In this document: in pieces, positions 36,426 through 46,055 of the stretch
How positions within the stretch are numbered: the first letter of the stretch is position 1
Layout: each line of letters opens with the position of its first letter
NCBI RefSeq assembly: GCF_003260195.1
Contig: NZ_QEIH01000006.1
Location: forward strand, 124,001 to 188,000
Source of the DNA: Lutibacter citreus
GTDB taxonomy: Bacteria; Bacteroidota; Bacteroidia; Flavobacteriales; Flavobacteriaceae
Reading direction: 5' to 3'
DNA length: 64,000 bases
Notes under the pieces: model-generated
What the model saw: the letters and a program-made list of their open reading frames with translations, nothing else
The model's database searches: none
Told to the model about the DNA's origin: nothing
Program-made: the position numbers and the translations under genes

Positions 36426-38777
36426 TTATTGAGCGTTAATGTTAATATTTCCTTTTAACTCTTTTGATGTAGCGGAAACACCTATTTGTCCTTTTGATTT
36501 TCCAACTCTAATTAATGCCGTTGCAATTCCAGCTTCAGCCTTTATTTTTTCAACATTCATTATTTCAACATCTCCATTTAAATCTAACTCAATTTCATCA
36601 GAAAAATCAGGAATTATAGTTCCATTCTCATCAACTGCTGCAATGTATAAAAACAATACATCTTTAACACCTGCTTTTGGAGCTTTACCACTTTCATCTA
36701 ACCAAACCTTTAAACTTGTTGCTTTTTTAGGAGTTTTTACAATCGCCTCAGAAACTTCTTTCCCGTTAATTATTCCAACTGCTTTTAAAGTACCTGCTTC
36801 AAAAGAAGCTAATTTAAATGTAAATGGCGGATGATTTAAATTTGTTGAAATTTCATTTGAATCTGGTTTTTGTGTTGCAATTAACTTATCATTCAAAAAT
36901 AATGTTACTTCATCACAATTTGAAAACACTTTTATGTCTGTTGGTGATTTTTCATTCCAATATGTTGCTAATTTTAACACAACTCCATCTTCAACATCTT
37001 TCTGACTCTGATAAAAGTAATAACCAAACTTTGGTATTCTAAAAATATCCATCACTCCAGATCGCTCAATATCATCATGATAACCTCTATTATAATCATA
37101 CATTACCCAATAACTATCCGAATAAGCGGCTGTATTTAAATTATCATTATGAGATTCTTGCAAATTATAAACTTGCTGTAATAAACGAGATTCTCCAAAC
37201 TCTCTAGCTTGCCTACTACTCATTTCATCTCTTAAATCATTTGGTAATTTATCTTGATTTAATCCAGCATTTTTAGAATAATATTCCCAATCTCCATATT
37301 CAGAAACCGAATAAGGTTTGTCTTTTAATTCATGCGGGTGCATTATTCTATGTTGGCGAGCTTGTAAATAAATATCGTAAACATCATCCATCCATCCACA
37401 AGAAAATGTGTTTTTTCCAGGATATTCAGCGTGTACTATTTTATCTAATTCTTCCATAAAAAATACAGGCATTTGAGTTTCATTTAAAGAAACTTCCCAA
37501 GCTAAAACACATGGGTGATTACGGTCTCGTCTAATTAATTCTGTAGCAGAACGGTAACAATACTCTCTAAATGAATCTGTATCCGCATAAAATTGCCATC
37601 CCATTATTGCATCAATTACAACAAGTCCCAATTCGTCACAAGCATCTATAAATGCAGGTGATTGTGGGTAATGTGATAATCTTATATAATTAAACCCTCC
37701 ATCTTTTATCTTTTTTGCATCACGGTATTGTGCATTATCAGAAAGAGCATATCCAACAAAAGGATATTCTTGATGTCTGTTTACTCCTCTTAAAAATGTT
37801 TTTTCTCCGTTAATATATAATTCGTTATTTTTAAATGAAAATTTTCTGATTCCAAAACGAGTTGTTTCTTTATCAATTTGCTTTCCGTCTTCAAAAACTA
37901 CAGTTTCTAAATGATATAAATTTGGATCTTTTGGCGACCATAAATTTGCTGCCTGAAGTGATATTTTTTCGTTTAATGTTAAATCACTGCCTGCTTTAAT
38001 TGTTACTTTTGAAGATATATTTTCTTTAATAAGTTGGTCTTTATAAAATATTGATTGACTTACCTCTATAAGTTTATCTTCCTTTTCTTCATTAACAATA
38101 TGAGTTTTAACCTGAACAACTGATTTTTCTTTAGTTACACTTGGATACGTTATAAAAACTCCCCCTCCTGCAACTTTATTTGCTAAAACCGGATGAGATA
38201 TATAAACTTTTTCTTTAACCGTTACTGAAGCATTTCTATACAAACCACCGTACATATTAAAATCTAATCTTTCTAGTGGTTTTGGGCCAGTTACCAAATT
38301 ATTTGTGTTGTCTAGCCTAATGGCTACAACATTTTCTCTTCCAACTTCAATATAATTAGTAATATCAACCACAACTGGTAAATAACCCCCTTGATGTGCA
38401 GTAACTTCCATACCATTAATCCACATTTTTGAAAAATTCATAGCCGCTTCTAATTCTAAAAATACTTTTTTGTTTGAAGTATTACTTGGAACTTTAAAAC
38501 TTTTACGATACCAACATATTCCTTGCCATTGATTGTTTACAACAAGAGGTTCAATATTTGCTGTATGTGGTAAACTTACTGTTTTCCATTTTGAATCATC
38601 AAAATCTACATCCTGAAATTTACTATCTTGAATTGAAGTTTCGTTTAACAATTTAAACTTCCAATCCGATTGTATTTTTATATTCCCTACTTCTCCTTCT
38701 GCACAAGAATTTACAAGAACTAAAAAACAAATTAAGACTATTATTTTAAACGTATCTTTCAGGTTAGATATTTTCAT
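36426..38777 (-). CDS. GH2 lipoprotein, beta-galactosidase-like (783 aa)
   Basis: A 783-residue lipoprotein GH2 enzyme (CFLVLVNSCAEGEVG, Cys25). Jelly-roll domain (GICWYRKSFKV, MWINGMEVTAHQGGYLPVVVDIT, FNMYGGLYRNA), Ig-like domain, then a TIM barrel beginning NGEKTFLRGVNRHQEYPFVGYAL. Acid/base Glu433 lies in EVSLNETQMP rather than the usual GNE, and nucleophile Glu493 in SVSEYGDWEYY. The C-terminus is two beta domains. It differs clearly from the other GH2 proteins of the window except the one at 46056, which has the similar WEPILNESRYP motif; these two form one GH2 subgroup. It follows a sulfatase by 5 bases. Likely an exo-beta-galactosidase. Confidence 0.85.
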   Translation of the reverse strand: MKISNLKDTFKIIVLICFLVLVNSCAEGEVGNIKIQSDWKFKLLNETSIQDSKFQDVDFDDSKWKTVSLPHTANIEPLVVNNQWQGICWYRKSFKVPSNTSNKKVFLELEAAMNFSKMWINGMEVTAHQGGYLPVVVDITNYIEVGRENVVAIRLDNTNNLVTGPKPLERLDFNMYGGLYRNASVTVKEKVYISHPVLANKVAGGGVFITYPSVTKEKSVVQVKTHIVNEEKEDKLIEVSQSIFYKDQLIKENISSKVTIKAGSDLTLNEKISLQAANLWSPKDPNLYHLETVVFEDGKQIDKETTRFGIRKFSFKNNELYINGEKTFLRGVNRHQEYPFVGYALSDNAQYRDAKKIKDGGFNYIRLSHYPQSPAFIDACDELGLVVIDAIMGWQFYADTDSFREYCYRSATELIRRDRNHPCVLAWEVSLNETQMPVFFMEELDKIVHAEYPGKNTFSCGWMDDVYDIYLQARQHRIMHPHELKDKPYSVSEYGDWEYYSKNAGLNQDKLPNDLRDEMSSRQAREFGESRLLQQVYNLQESHNDNLNTAAYSDSYWVMYDYNRGYHDDIERSGVMDIFRIPKFGYYFYQSQKDVEDGVVLKLATYWNEKSPTDIKVFSNCDEVTLFLNDKLIATQKPDSNEISTNLNHPPFTFKLASFEAGTLKAVGIINGKEVSEAIVKTPKKATSLKVWLDESGKAPKAGVKDVLFLYIAAVDENGTIIPDFSDEIELDLNGDVEIMNVEKIKAEAGIATALIRVGKSKGQIGVSATSKELKGNININAQ

Positions 38778-38782
38778 AATTT

Positions 38783-40300
38783 CTATTTTTTCTTGTTTTG
38801 AGCTTTCTTAAATTCTTTTCCCCATTTCTTAAATCCAACTTCAACTCCTTCTTCCATTTGTTTACGGATTTCAGGTTTTTCATCTTTAATCCATTGTACC
38901 AAATCAACTGTTTTTTGAACAGAAACTGGTTCATAAACATTTGATACAGGTTTAAATTCTTCATCAAAACTTTTTGTTTTAGCTCTTAAATCTTCTAAAA
39001 TTGAAGCATATTTTGGATTATTAGCTAAATTTATCAACTCTTGAGGGTCATTTTTTAAATTATATAATTCTTCAACAGGTTTAGTATCTTCAAAAAAGAA
39101 ACTTTGATTTTTATTTAATTTACCCTGTTTTTTTAAGCCTCTCATAATATGAACTGCAGGACGGTAAAACTCTAAATAAGCTTGATGCGCATCAAAAGGA
39201 ATTTCAGGTTTATCATTTCTAATATATTTCCATTCTTTTGAAGTAATTGCTCTCATTTTCTCTGGAATTTCATCCCATAAATCACGTGCAGAATATACAT
39301 ACTCACGTTTAAAATTATCAGCAAACATTGGTCTACCTGTCATATAACTAGGAGTTTCAACTCCTGCAAAATCTAAAATTGTAGCTGTAATATCTGTTGA
39401 ACTCACAACATCATCTCTAACCTGACCTCCTTTTAAACCTTTTGGATAATGAATAATATAAGGGATTCTTAACCCCGGATCTTGTAAATATCCTTTCCCT
39501 CTAATGTTACAACGTCCATTATCTCCTATAAAAATAACAACGGTATTATCTGCAACACCTTTATCTTCTAATTCTTTAAAAATCATTCCAACTTCATTGT
39601 CCATATATTCCACTTGGTCTAAATATTTAGCCCAATCTAAACGAATAGCAGGATGATCTGAATAATACTCTGGTAATTCAACATCATTTGGGTTTACTTG
39701 ATGTTTCGATTGTTCTCTCACTTCGTTCCACCAATCACCTCTATGTGTAACAACTAATTGAATTTGAGCAAAAAATGGTTCGTCTGATTTTTTTATAGTG
39801 TCATATCTATCAAACAATCCAAACTTGGTTTTTCCGTCCCACTCACCTAAAGGTTCGTGTTTAAAATTCACATCAATTTTTCTACCATTTCTCATTACAG
39901 ATTGATTCCCTAAAATAGTAGTGTAACCAGCTTCTCTTAATTTTTGAGTAAATGGCGTAAATTGAAGATCCAGTGGCACGTTTCTATTACTTCTGTGGTT
40001 GTGCGAATTTGTTTTTACTTGATGTGTACCAATCATCATAGCCGATCTACTAGGCGAACAAATAGAATTCGTAACAAAACAATTGTTAAACAGAATCCCT
40101 TCTTTTGCCATTTTATTTAAATAAGGAGTTTTTACAGCTTTCATACCATAACACTCCAAATCTATACTCATATCTTCAGCCATAATCCAAACAATGTTTG
40201 GTTTTTTAGCTTTAACCTCTTCCTTTATTTGTTCTTTACAACTTGTAAAGTTTATTCCTAAAATTAACAATAACGAATACGCTAATACATTTTTTTTCAT
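38783..40300 (-). CDS. S1 sulfatase lipoprotein (WxxAEDxSxDLECYG type)
   Basis: ATG 40300 is preferred (505 residues): it gives a lipoprotein signal (INFTSCKEQ, Cys21) and leaves 4 bases to the upstream sulfatase, whereas 40321 would overlap it. S1 sulfatase with metal ligands in VWIMAEDMSIDLECYG, formylglycine Cys81 in CSPSRSAMMIG, and IGDNGRCNIRG as the second metal region. It resembles the sulfatase at 48776 (both have xWIxxEDxSxDLxCYG), a heparan-N-sulfatase-like branch. Third of three consecutive sulfatases, followed after 5 bases by GH2. Which sulfate position it removes is not readable. Confidence 0.9.
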   Translation of the reverse strand: MKKNVLAYSLLLILGINFTSCKEQIKEEVKAKKPNIVWIMAEDMSIDLECYGMKAVKTPYLNKMAKEGILFNNCFVTNSICSPSRSAMMIGTHQVKTNSHNHRSNRNVPLDLQFTPFTQKLREAGYTTILGNQSVMRNGRKIDVNFKHEPLGEWDGKTKFGLFDRYDTIKKSDEPFFAQIQLVVTHRGDWWNEVREQSKHQVNPNDVELPEYYSDHPAIRLDWAKYLDQVEYMDNEVGMIFKELEDKGVADNTVVIFIGDNGRCNIRGKGYLQDPGLRIPYIIHYPKGLKGGQVRDDVVSSTDITATILDFAGVETPSYMTGRPMFADNFKREYVYSARDLWDEIPEKMRAITSKEWKYIRNDKPEIPFDAHQAYLEFYRPAVHIMRGLKKQGKLNKNQSFFFEDTKPVEELYNLKNDPQELINLANNPKYASILEDLRAKTKSFDEEFKPVSNVYEPVSVQKTVDLVQWIKDEKPEIRKQMEEGVEVGFKKWGKEFKKAQNKKK

Positions 40301-40304
40301 AAAA

Positions 40305-41732
40305 TTAGTCTTTGAATACACCTCCTGAATAAGGCCAATGTATATCTATAATACTTTCTTTTTTTAAAATTTCATTTGCTTTTTTAACGAGTTCTGGATG
40401 AGCTGCTGAAATATCATTTTGCTCATACAGATCCTTTTCTAAATCGTAAATTTCAGTATGATAATTATTTCCGTATCTAACAGCTTTCCAGTTTCCAAAA
40501 CGTGTTGCTTGATGAAAACCTTTTACACTTGCACCTTCTTGAATTTCCCAATATAAATGGTCATGTTTTTTTTGTGGTTTCCCTAACAACTCTGGTAATA
40601 TTGAAATTCCATCTGTTTGTTCTGGAGCTTCAATTCCAGCAACCTCAGCAAGGGTTGGCATAATATCATAAAAAGTTGAAGGATGATTAGATTCACCAGG
40701 TTTAATTTTATTTTTCCAATAAGCAATCATTGGAACTCTTACACCACCTTCATATACATCTCTTTTAAAACCTTTTAAACTTCCTGAACTATTGAAAAAT
40801 TTATAACTATGATGATTTTCATTCGTTGGTCCGTTATCACTAGAATATATAATTAATGTATTTTCTAATTCTCCTTTTTCCTCTAGCTTATCAAACAACC
40901 TTTTAATCTGGGTATCTAACATTGTAATTCTAGCCGCGTGACGTCTTTCAATTTCTGGCCATTCTTCAATTTTATCTGCATACAAATTATTTTTACTTAA
41001 AAAGAATTCGTGTGCGTGTGGCGTTCTATAAGACATATATAAAAAGAAAGGTTTGTCTTCATCTTTTTGATCTAAATAGTCCAATGCAAAATTGGTTCTA
41101 AACTCATCTAAACACTTGTAATTATTATAGTTATAGAAAATAGAATCTTGATTGTTATTAACCCAATGAACACGTTCATCTATTTCATTTCCATTTTTGT
41201 CTTCTCCCCATTGCTCTTGAACCGCATAATCAAAACCACGGCCTTTAGCCCAAGTACTTATATCTTCAGGAACACCTAAATGCCATTTACCAATCATTGC
41301 AGATTGATAACCTGCTTTTTTCAACATTTCAGGAATAATTATTTCAGATTTCTTTAAAGCTACTCTATCCCATTTATTTTGAAGTTTCCCTTTATTTCCG
41401 CGAATACTTGTATGTCCTGTATGCATTCCTGTCATTAAAACAGCTCTTGAAGGTGAACACACCGAAGTACCTGCATAAAAATCCGTAAAACGTAAACCTT
41501 TACTCGCTAAATCATCTAAAAACGGCGTTTTAATTATTTCTTGTCCGTATGAACCTAACTCACCATATCCCATATCATCTGCTAATAAAAAGACAATGTT
41601 TGGCTTAGATAATTTTTTCGCTTTTTTTACAACTTTTGAGATCTCCGTTTCTTTACCGTCTTTCTTAACTTCTCTACATGAGTTTAAAGTAAAAAATCCT
41701 ATAGCTATAATTATAAACTTAAATATTTTCAT
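40305..41732 (-). CDS. S1 sulfatase lipoprotein
   Basis: A 475-residue S1 sulfatase lipoprotein (GFFTLNSCREVKK, Cys19). Motifs: FLLADDMGYGELGSYG metal ligands, formylglycine Cys92 in CSPSRAVLMTG, MHTGHTSIRGNKG, MIGKWHLG and IYSSDNGPTNENHH. C-terminal segment NWKAVRYGNNYHTEIYDLEKD. It resembles the sulfatase at 21156 (shared TGHTxIRGNK). It lies 9 bases downstream of one sulfatase and 4 bases upstream of the next, so the three are translated from one message. The Arg/Lys-rich pocket segment after the FGly motif suits a sulfated sugar substrate. Confidence 0.92.
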   Translation of the reverse strand: MKIFKFIIIAIGFFTLNSCREVKKDGKETEISKVVKKAKKLSKPNIVFLLADDMGYGELGSYGQEIIKTPFLDDLASKGLRFTDFYAGTSVCSPSRAVLMTGMHTGHTSIRGNKGKLQNKWDRVALKKSEIIIPEMLKKAGYQSAMIGKWHLGVPEDISTWAKGRGFDYAVQEQWGEDKNGNEIDERVHWVNNNQDSIFYNYNNYKCLDEFRTNFALDYLDQKDEDKPFFLYMSYRTPHAHEFFLSKNNLYADKIEEWPEIERRHAARITMLDTQIKRLFDKLEEKGELENTLIIYSSDNGPTNENHHSYKFFNSSGSLKGFKRDVYEGGVRVPMIAYWKNKIKPGESNHPSTFYDIMPTLAEVAGIEAPEQTDGISILPELLGKPQKKHDHLYWEIQEGASVKGFHQATRFGNWKAVRYGNNYHTEIYDLEKDLYEQNDISAAHPELVKKANEILKKESIIDIHWPYSGGVFKD

Positions 41733-41741
41733 AATTTTCTT

Positions 41742-43133
41742 CTATTTTTTATAAACAGGAACAGCTTCTTTTTCCCAAGCAGCTATTGCTTCTTTTAGGG
41801 TTTTCTCAATTTCAAGATTTGTACCTATTAAATCGTTTTTTTCACTAATATCTTTAGTAACATTAAATAACTGAAATTTTCCACTATGGTATTTCACCAA
41901 TTTCCAATCACCTTCAATTACCGCTGCATATTGATCTTCGTAACTTCTAAAGAAAAATAACTTACGTTTTGCAATAGTTCCACCTTTTAAAAGAGGCATT
42001 AAACTTACCCCATTTATTTGTTTCTCTTCACATTTTTCTCCTGAAGCAATTTCCATTAAGGTAGGATATAAATCTATTGATTGAACAGGAACAGCAGTTT
42101 CTGTATTAGCTTTTGTAACACCAGGATAGTATACCATAAAAGGAACTCTTGCTCCTCCTTCTCCTAAAGTATTCCCTCCTTTTTTACCTCCTGATAAAGG
42201 TGCGTTTGTAAATGCTCCACCTTGATCTGATAACACAATTACAATTGTATTATCTGCAATTCCTTTTTCTTCTAAAGCTTTTCTAACTCTACCAACAGAT
42301 TCGTCCATAGCTTCAACCATTGCATGATGATGTGCATATTTATCTTCGAAACCTGCGTCCTGATATTTTTTCAATAAATCTGTTCTTCCTACAGAAGGCC
42401 CATGTACTGAATAATACCAAAACGACAACATAAATGGTTGTTTCTTGTTATAGTTCTTTATAAAGTCAACTGCCCCATTGGTTAATTCATCAGTTAAATA
42501 ATCTCCTTTTTTGTAATTTTTCAAAAAGCCTTTTGGATCTTCATTATTTTTAAAGAATGGGAAATAATAATTTTTAGGATGACCAGAATTTGTAGTTCCA
42601 AACATTTCATCAAAACCTTGACGATCTGGATAATGAGATTCATGACCTAAATGCCATTTCCCTATAAAATAATTGTAATAACCATATTCTTTCAACCTTT
42701 CAGCATAGGTAATTTCTTCAAGTGGTAAATAATTTCTAGAAGGCATTTGAACAGGATCTGTAGGCCATAAATTATATTCAGCATCTGGGTGATTTTCATC
42801 AATTGAAATATGTCTTGGCATTCCCAATCTAATTGCTTCTTTTCCGGTTAATAATGAAAGTCTACTTGGACTACATGTAGGTGTTGGAATATAAGCTCTT
42901 GTAAAATCTAAACTTTCTTTCTTTAACTGATTTAAATTTGGTGTTTTAAAAGAAGAATTCCTATATCCAATATCTGCCCAACCATAATCATCAACAAACA
43001 ATAAAACAATGTTTGGTTTTTCATTTTGTTTAACTTCTTCTTTTTCCTTTTCTTCAACTTGTCCCTTACAAGCAAAAATGGTTAGCATCATTAAAACTGA
43101 AAATGCTTTTAATAAATTTTCTTTTGAAATCAT
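41742..43133 (-). CDS. S1 sulfatase lipoprotein, first gene of a six-gene unit
   Basis: A 463-residue S1 sulfatase with lipobox MLTIFACKGQ (Cys22) followed by an acidic stretch (VEEKEKEE), consistent with surface export. Motifs: LLFVDDYGWADIGYR, formylglycine Cys87 in TPTCSPSRLSLLTG, FIGKWHLGHES and VLSDQGGAFTNAPLSGGKKGG. It belongs to a different branch from the other five sulfatases (GWADIGYRN type). It leads the unit of three sulfatases, GH2, hydrolase and GH2. A 295-base upstream spacer holds the shared AATGTAT-N6-GTAAAT element and a terminator for the GH2 upstream. Confidence 0.92.
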   Translation of the reverse strand: MISKENLLKAFSVLMMLTIFACKGQVEEKEKEEVKQNEKPNIVLLFVDDYGWADIGYRNSSFKTPNLNQLKKESLDFTRAYIPTPTCSPSRLSLLTGKEAIRLGMPRHISIDENHPDAEYNLWPTDPVQMPSRNYLPLEEITYAERLKEYGYYNYFIGKWHLGHESHYPDRQGFDEMFGTTNSGHPKNYYFPFFKNNEDPKGFLKNYKKGDYLTDELTNGAVDFIKNYNKKQPFMLSFWYYSVHGPSVGRTDLLKKYQDAGFEDKYAHHHAMVEAMDESVGRVRKALEEKGIADNTIVIVLSDQGGAFTNAPLSGGKKGGNTLGEGGARVPFMVYYPGVTKANTETAVPVQSIDLYPTLMEIASGEKCEEKQINGVSLMPLLKGGTIAKRKLFFFRSYEDQYAAVIEGDWKLVKYHSGKFQLFNVTKDISEKNDLIGTNLEIEKTLKEAIAAWEKEAVPVYKK

Positions 43134-43262
43134 TAGTACTTTAGTTTAATATTAGAGTAATTGTATTTTGTTCTAGCCATAAAAGATTTTAATTTTCAAA
43201 TACAGAATTACAATGTAAAAATGCTCTTTTATTCAGGAAAATTTGTTCTTTTAAGTTTAGAA

Positions 43263-43281
43263 AATGTATGTAGCCGTAAAT
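43263..43281 (-). promoter_or_regulatory. Shared control element B
   Basis: AATGTAT-GTAGCC-GTAAAT, 130 bases before the sulfatase ATG at 43133. Same spacing and orientation as elements at 32531 and 53684; flanks (TAGAA before, TTATT after) match the one at 53684. Confidence 0.55.
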
Positions 43282-43314
43282 TTATTAGAAAACACATTAA
43301 AATAGTTACAAAAA

Positions 43315-43355
43315 AATACCTAATTACAAATAGAAATTATCTGTAATTAGGTATT
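43315..43355 (-). terminator. Terminator after the GH2 gene at 43429
   Basis: Perfect 14-bp arms AATACCTAATTACA (43315-43328) and complement (43342-43355), followed on the minus strand by UUUU. The same stem core ACCTAATTA is reused at 53739. Confidence 0.85.
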
Positions 43356-43428
43356 CATTAAAAATATAGACTTTCAAATAAACTCTATTAAAACTTAAAT
43401 TTCAATAAGTTAATTAAAATATCGTTCA

Positions 43429-45888
43429 TTATTTTGTAGTTATTTTAATTTCAGTAGCTTTTAAACCTTCTGATGTTGCTTTTAAAATAATTTCTCCTGG
43501 CTTATTTTTAATTGAACGAACAACTACTAAAGCCAAACCATTAAAAACTTTTCTATTTGTAGCCTGAAAAGATTCGTGACTTGTAGCATCTCCATTTCCT
43601 ACTGCTACAATTTCTCCCGGACCTTCAATATTATAATTTACACTATTATGAGTTCTTGGAACTACATTCCCTTTTCTATCTTTAATACTTACAGTTATGA
43701 AAGTTAAATCTTGTCCATCTGAATTTATTTCATTCCTATCAGCCATTAAACTAATATTTTTAGCTTTCCCTGTTGTTTTAACTATTTGTTGTGCCCATTT
43801 TTTTCCATTTTTATAGGTTACAACTTTTAGCGTCCCTGGCTTATAAATAACATTATCCCAACGAAGCCTATATTCATATTGTCCTTTTTTTCTTTTACCT
43901 AATGATTTTCCATTTAAAAACAACTCAGCCTCGTCACCTGATGTATAAACAAAAACTGGTATTTCTTTCCCTATACGCTCAGGCCAATTCCAATGTGGTA
44001 AAATGTGAGCCATAGGAAGTTCTGGCATCCATTTAGATTGATATAAGTAATATCTATCTTTTGGAAATCCACATAAATCTACAATTCCAAAATAAGAACT
44101 ACGAGGAGGGATATTTCCTCCCATTTTAGCCAATTCCGCTTTCATTCGTGCCTTTTCAGCTGGATCTGTAAAATTTAATAAATTGGTTTTATCTTTATTA
44201 TAAGGTGTTGGTTCTCCTAAATAATCAAATCCTGTCCAAACAAACTCACCAAAAACCCAAGGATACTTATCCTGAGCTTCAAACTCAATATCTGGTCTGT
44301 AAGCCCAATTTGGTGCGGAATAATCGTAACTACTTACTTGAAAATTTCCTCCGGAACCTTCTTTTTTATTTTCAGAGAATGGAAAGAAATATTCTCCACG
44401 ACTACTAATTGTTGATGCCGTTTCACTTCCATATAAAGGCATATTTGGGTTTGCTTTTCTAAATTCTTCATATAAATGTGGCTTATAATTAAAACCAAAA
44501 ACATCTGCAGTTTTTTGAAATCCGTTTGTTGAACCTTCTGGTCTACTATTTCCAAAAGTTGTTGGGCGCGTTGTATCAACTGAACGAATAATATCTGCTA
44601 ATTTTGCTGCCATTGGTGCATCATTACTTTCTCTTAATTCAATCATTTCGTTACCTGTACTCCACATAACTACACTTGGGTGATTTCTGTCTCGTGTAAC
44701 CATTGCAATAATATCCCTTTCATGCCAAGCGCCATAAAGCGTTGAATAATCATTCTCTACCTTTTTCTTTTCCCAAACATCAAAAGCTTCAACTTGCACT
44801 AACACTCCCATTTTATCACATAATTCTAAAAATTCTGGTGCTGGTGGGTTATGAGAGGTTCTAATTGCATTTACGCCAAATGATTTTAAAATTTCAATTT
44901 GACGCTCTATTGCTCTAACATTTATTGCCGTGCCTAAAGGACCTAAATCATGATGCTGACAGACACCATTCATCCTAACTTTTTTACCATTTAGAAAAAA
45001 TCCTTCAGCAGTATATTCAATAGATCTTATTCCAAAAGTAGAAGTATAAACATCTATTTTTTCCTGATTTCTTATCAAGGTGGTTTTTACTTTATATAGG
45101 TTTGGATTATCTAAACTCCATAAACGTGGATTTGAAATTTTCACTTTACAAGGAGCATAATAAGGAATTTTAATTTCAGTAATTTTTTTTCCTCCTAATT
45201 CATCAACAAATATTTCATGAATAATTTCAACACCTTCAGTATCACCAATAATGTCAGTTTTAATAGTTACTTCTGCCTCTTCTGGAGAAACTTCTGGTGT
45301 AGTTATAAATGTACCCCATTGTGCAATATGTGTTGGATTTACTTTTACCAAACGAACATTTCTATAAATCCCACCACCTGGATACCAACGTGACGATTCC
45401 GCTTTGTTATTTAATCGAACAGCTATAGTATTTTCACCTGTTTTAAGATATCTAGATATTTCAAAACTAAAAGAAGAATACCCATATGGCCATTCACCAA
45501 CAAAACCTCCATTTACCCATAGTTTTGTTCCAGACATAGCACCATCAAATTCAATAAATATTTTTTTATTTCTATCGGACTCAGAAGATTCAACCGTTTT
45601 TCTATACCACCCAATTCCTGCCCAAGGTAATTTACCTGTTTGATTTGGTAGATCAGCTCTAAAAGGTCCTTTAATGCCCCAATCATGCGGAACATTTAAA
45701 ACTCTCCAATCAGAATCATTAAAATTTACTTCATCCATGTTTTTTGGCTCTTCTAATGTAGAACCATCAGGCATTGACCCAAAACGAGCAAACTTCCAAT
45801 TTTCATTAAATGATTCTATATCCCTTTGAGCAAAACTAGTTGCTACACATAAAAAGCATACTAATATAAAAAGTTGTTTTTTTATCAT
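43429..45888 (-). CDS. GH2 beta-galactosidase-like enzyme (819 aa)
   Basis: An 819-residue exported GH2 enzyme (signal peptide ending at TSFAQ). Jelly-roll (about 25-185: PHDWGIKGPF, GIGWYRKTVES, RWYPGGGIYRNV), Ig-like (about 188-285), TIM barrel with RTSHNPPAPEFLELCDKMG, acid/base Glu414 (WSTGNEMIEL) and nucleophile Glu489 (YGSETAST), then DUF4982-like and Ig-like C-terminal domains. It is most like the 811-residue GH2 and the partial GH2 at 61928. Flanked by hairpins on both sides, it is probably monocistronic. A beta-galactosidase role is inferred from the locus. Confidence 0.88.
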   Translation of the reverse strand: MIKKQLFILVCFLCVATSFAQRDIESFNENWKFARFGSMPDGSTLEEPKNMDEVNFNDSDWRVLNVPHDWGIKGPFRADLPNQTGKLPWAGIGWYRKTVESSESDRNKKIFIEFDGAMSGTKLWVNGGFVGEWPYGYSSFSFEISRYLKTGENTIAVRLNNKAESSRWYPGGGIYRNVRLVKVNPTHIAQWGTFITTPEVSPEEAEVTIKTDIIGDTEGVEIIHEIFVDELGGKKITEIKIPYYAPCKVKISNPRLWSLDNPNLYKVKTTLIRNQEKIDVYTSTFGIRSIEYTAEGFFLNGKKVRMNGVCQHHDLGPLGTAINVRAIERQIEILKSFGVNAIRTSHNPPAPEFLELCDKMGVLVQVEAFDVWEKKKVENDYSTLYGAWHERDIIAMVTRDRNHPSVVMWSTGNEMIELRESNDAPMAAKLADIIRSVDTTRPTTFGNSRPEGSTNGFQKTADVFGFNYKPHLYEEFRKANPNMPLYGSETASTISSRGEYFFPFSENKKEGSGGNFQVSSYDYSAPNWAYRPDIEFEAQDKYPWVFGEFVWTGFDYLGEPTPYNKDKTNLLNFTDPAEKARMKAELAKMGGNIPPRSSYFGIVDLCGFPKDRYYLYQSKWMPELPMAHILPHWNWPERIGKEIPVFVYTSGDEAELFLNGKSLGKRKKGQYEYRLRWDNVIYKPGTLKVVTYKNGKKWAQQIVKTTGKAKNISLMADRNEINSDGQDLTFITVSIKDRKGNVVPRTHNSVNYNIEGPGEIVAVGNGDATSHESFQATNRKVFNGLALVVVRSIKNKPGEIILKATSEGLKATEIKITTK

Positions 45889-45943
45889 GTTTTATTTTTT
45901 TTAATATTTACAAATAACTACCAATTTAATAAGCCGGCATAAA

Positions 45944-45964
45944 TACTTTTCTTTTGTAAAAGTA
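45944..45964 (-). terminator. Hairpin after the GH29/sulfatase/GH2 unit
   Basis: Arms TACTTTT (45944-45950) and AAAAGTA (45958-45964), 7-base loop, about 90 bases after the GH2 stop at 46056. Short and AT-only, so weak; the spacer 45889-46055 also carries the start region of the next unit. Confidence 0.4.
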
Positions 45965-46055
45965 ATTAAAGAATTAAATATTATTAATCAAAATTTACCT
46001 ATCTAAAAAAATTAATTACCCAATTTAAGCACTTAAGATAATGATAGTTGTAACC

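Noticed and set aside
36439-36834. 131-codon open frame antisense to the GH2 gene at 36426
   Set aside because: Lies wholly inside a well-supported GH2 coding region on the opposite strand, with shadow-like composition.
43161-43346. Short open frame of 61 codons on the plus strand in the spacer before the sulfatase unit
   Set aside because: It runs across the terminator hairpin and the shared control element, has no ribosome-binding context and no recognisable protein features.
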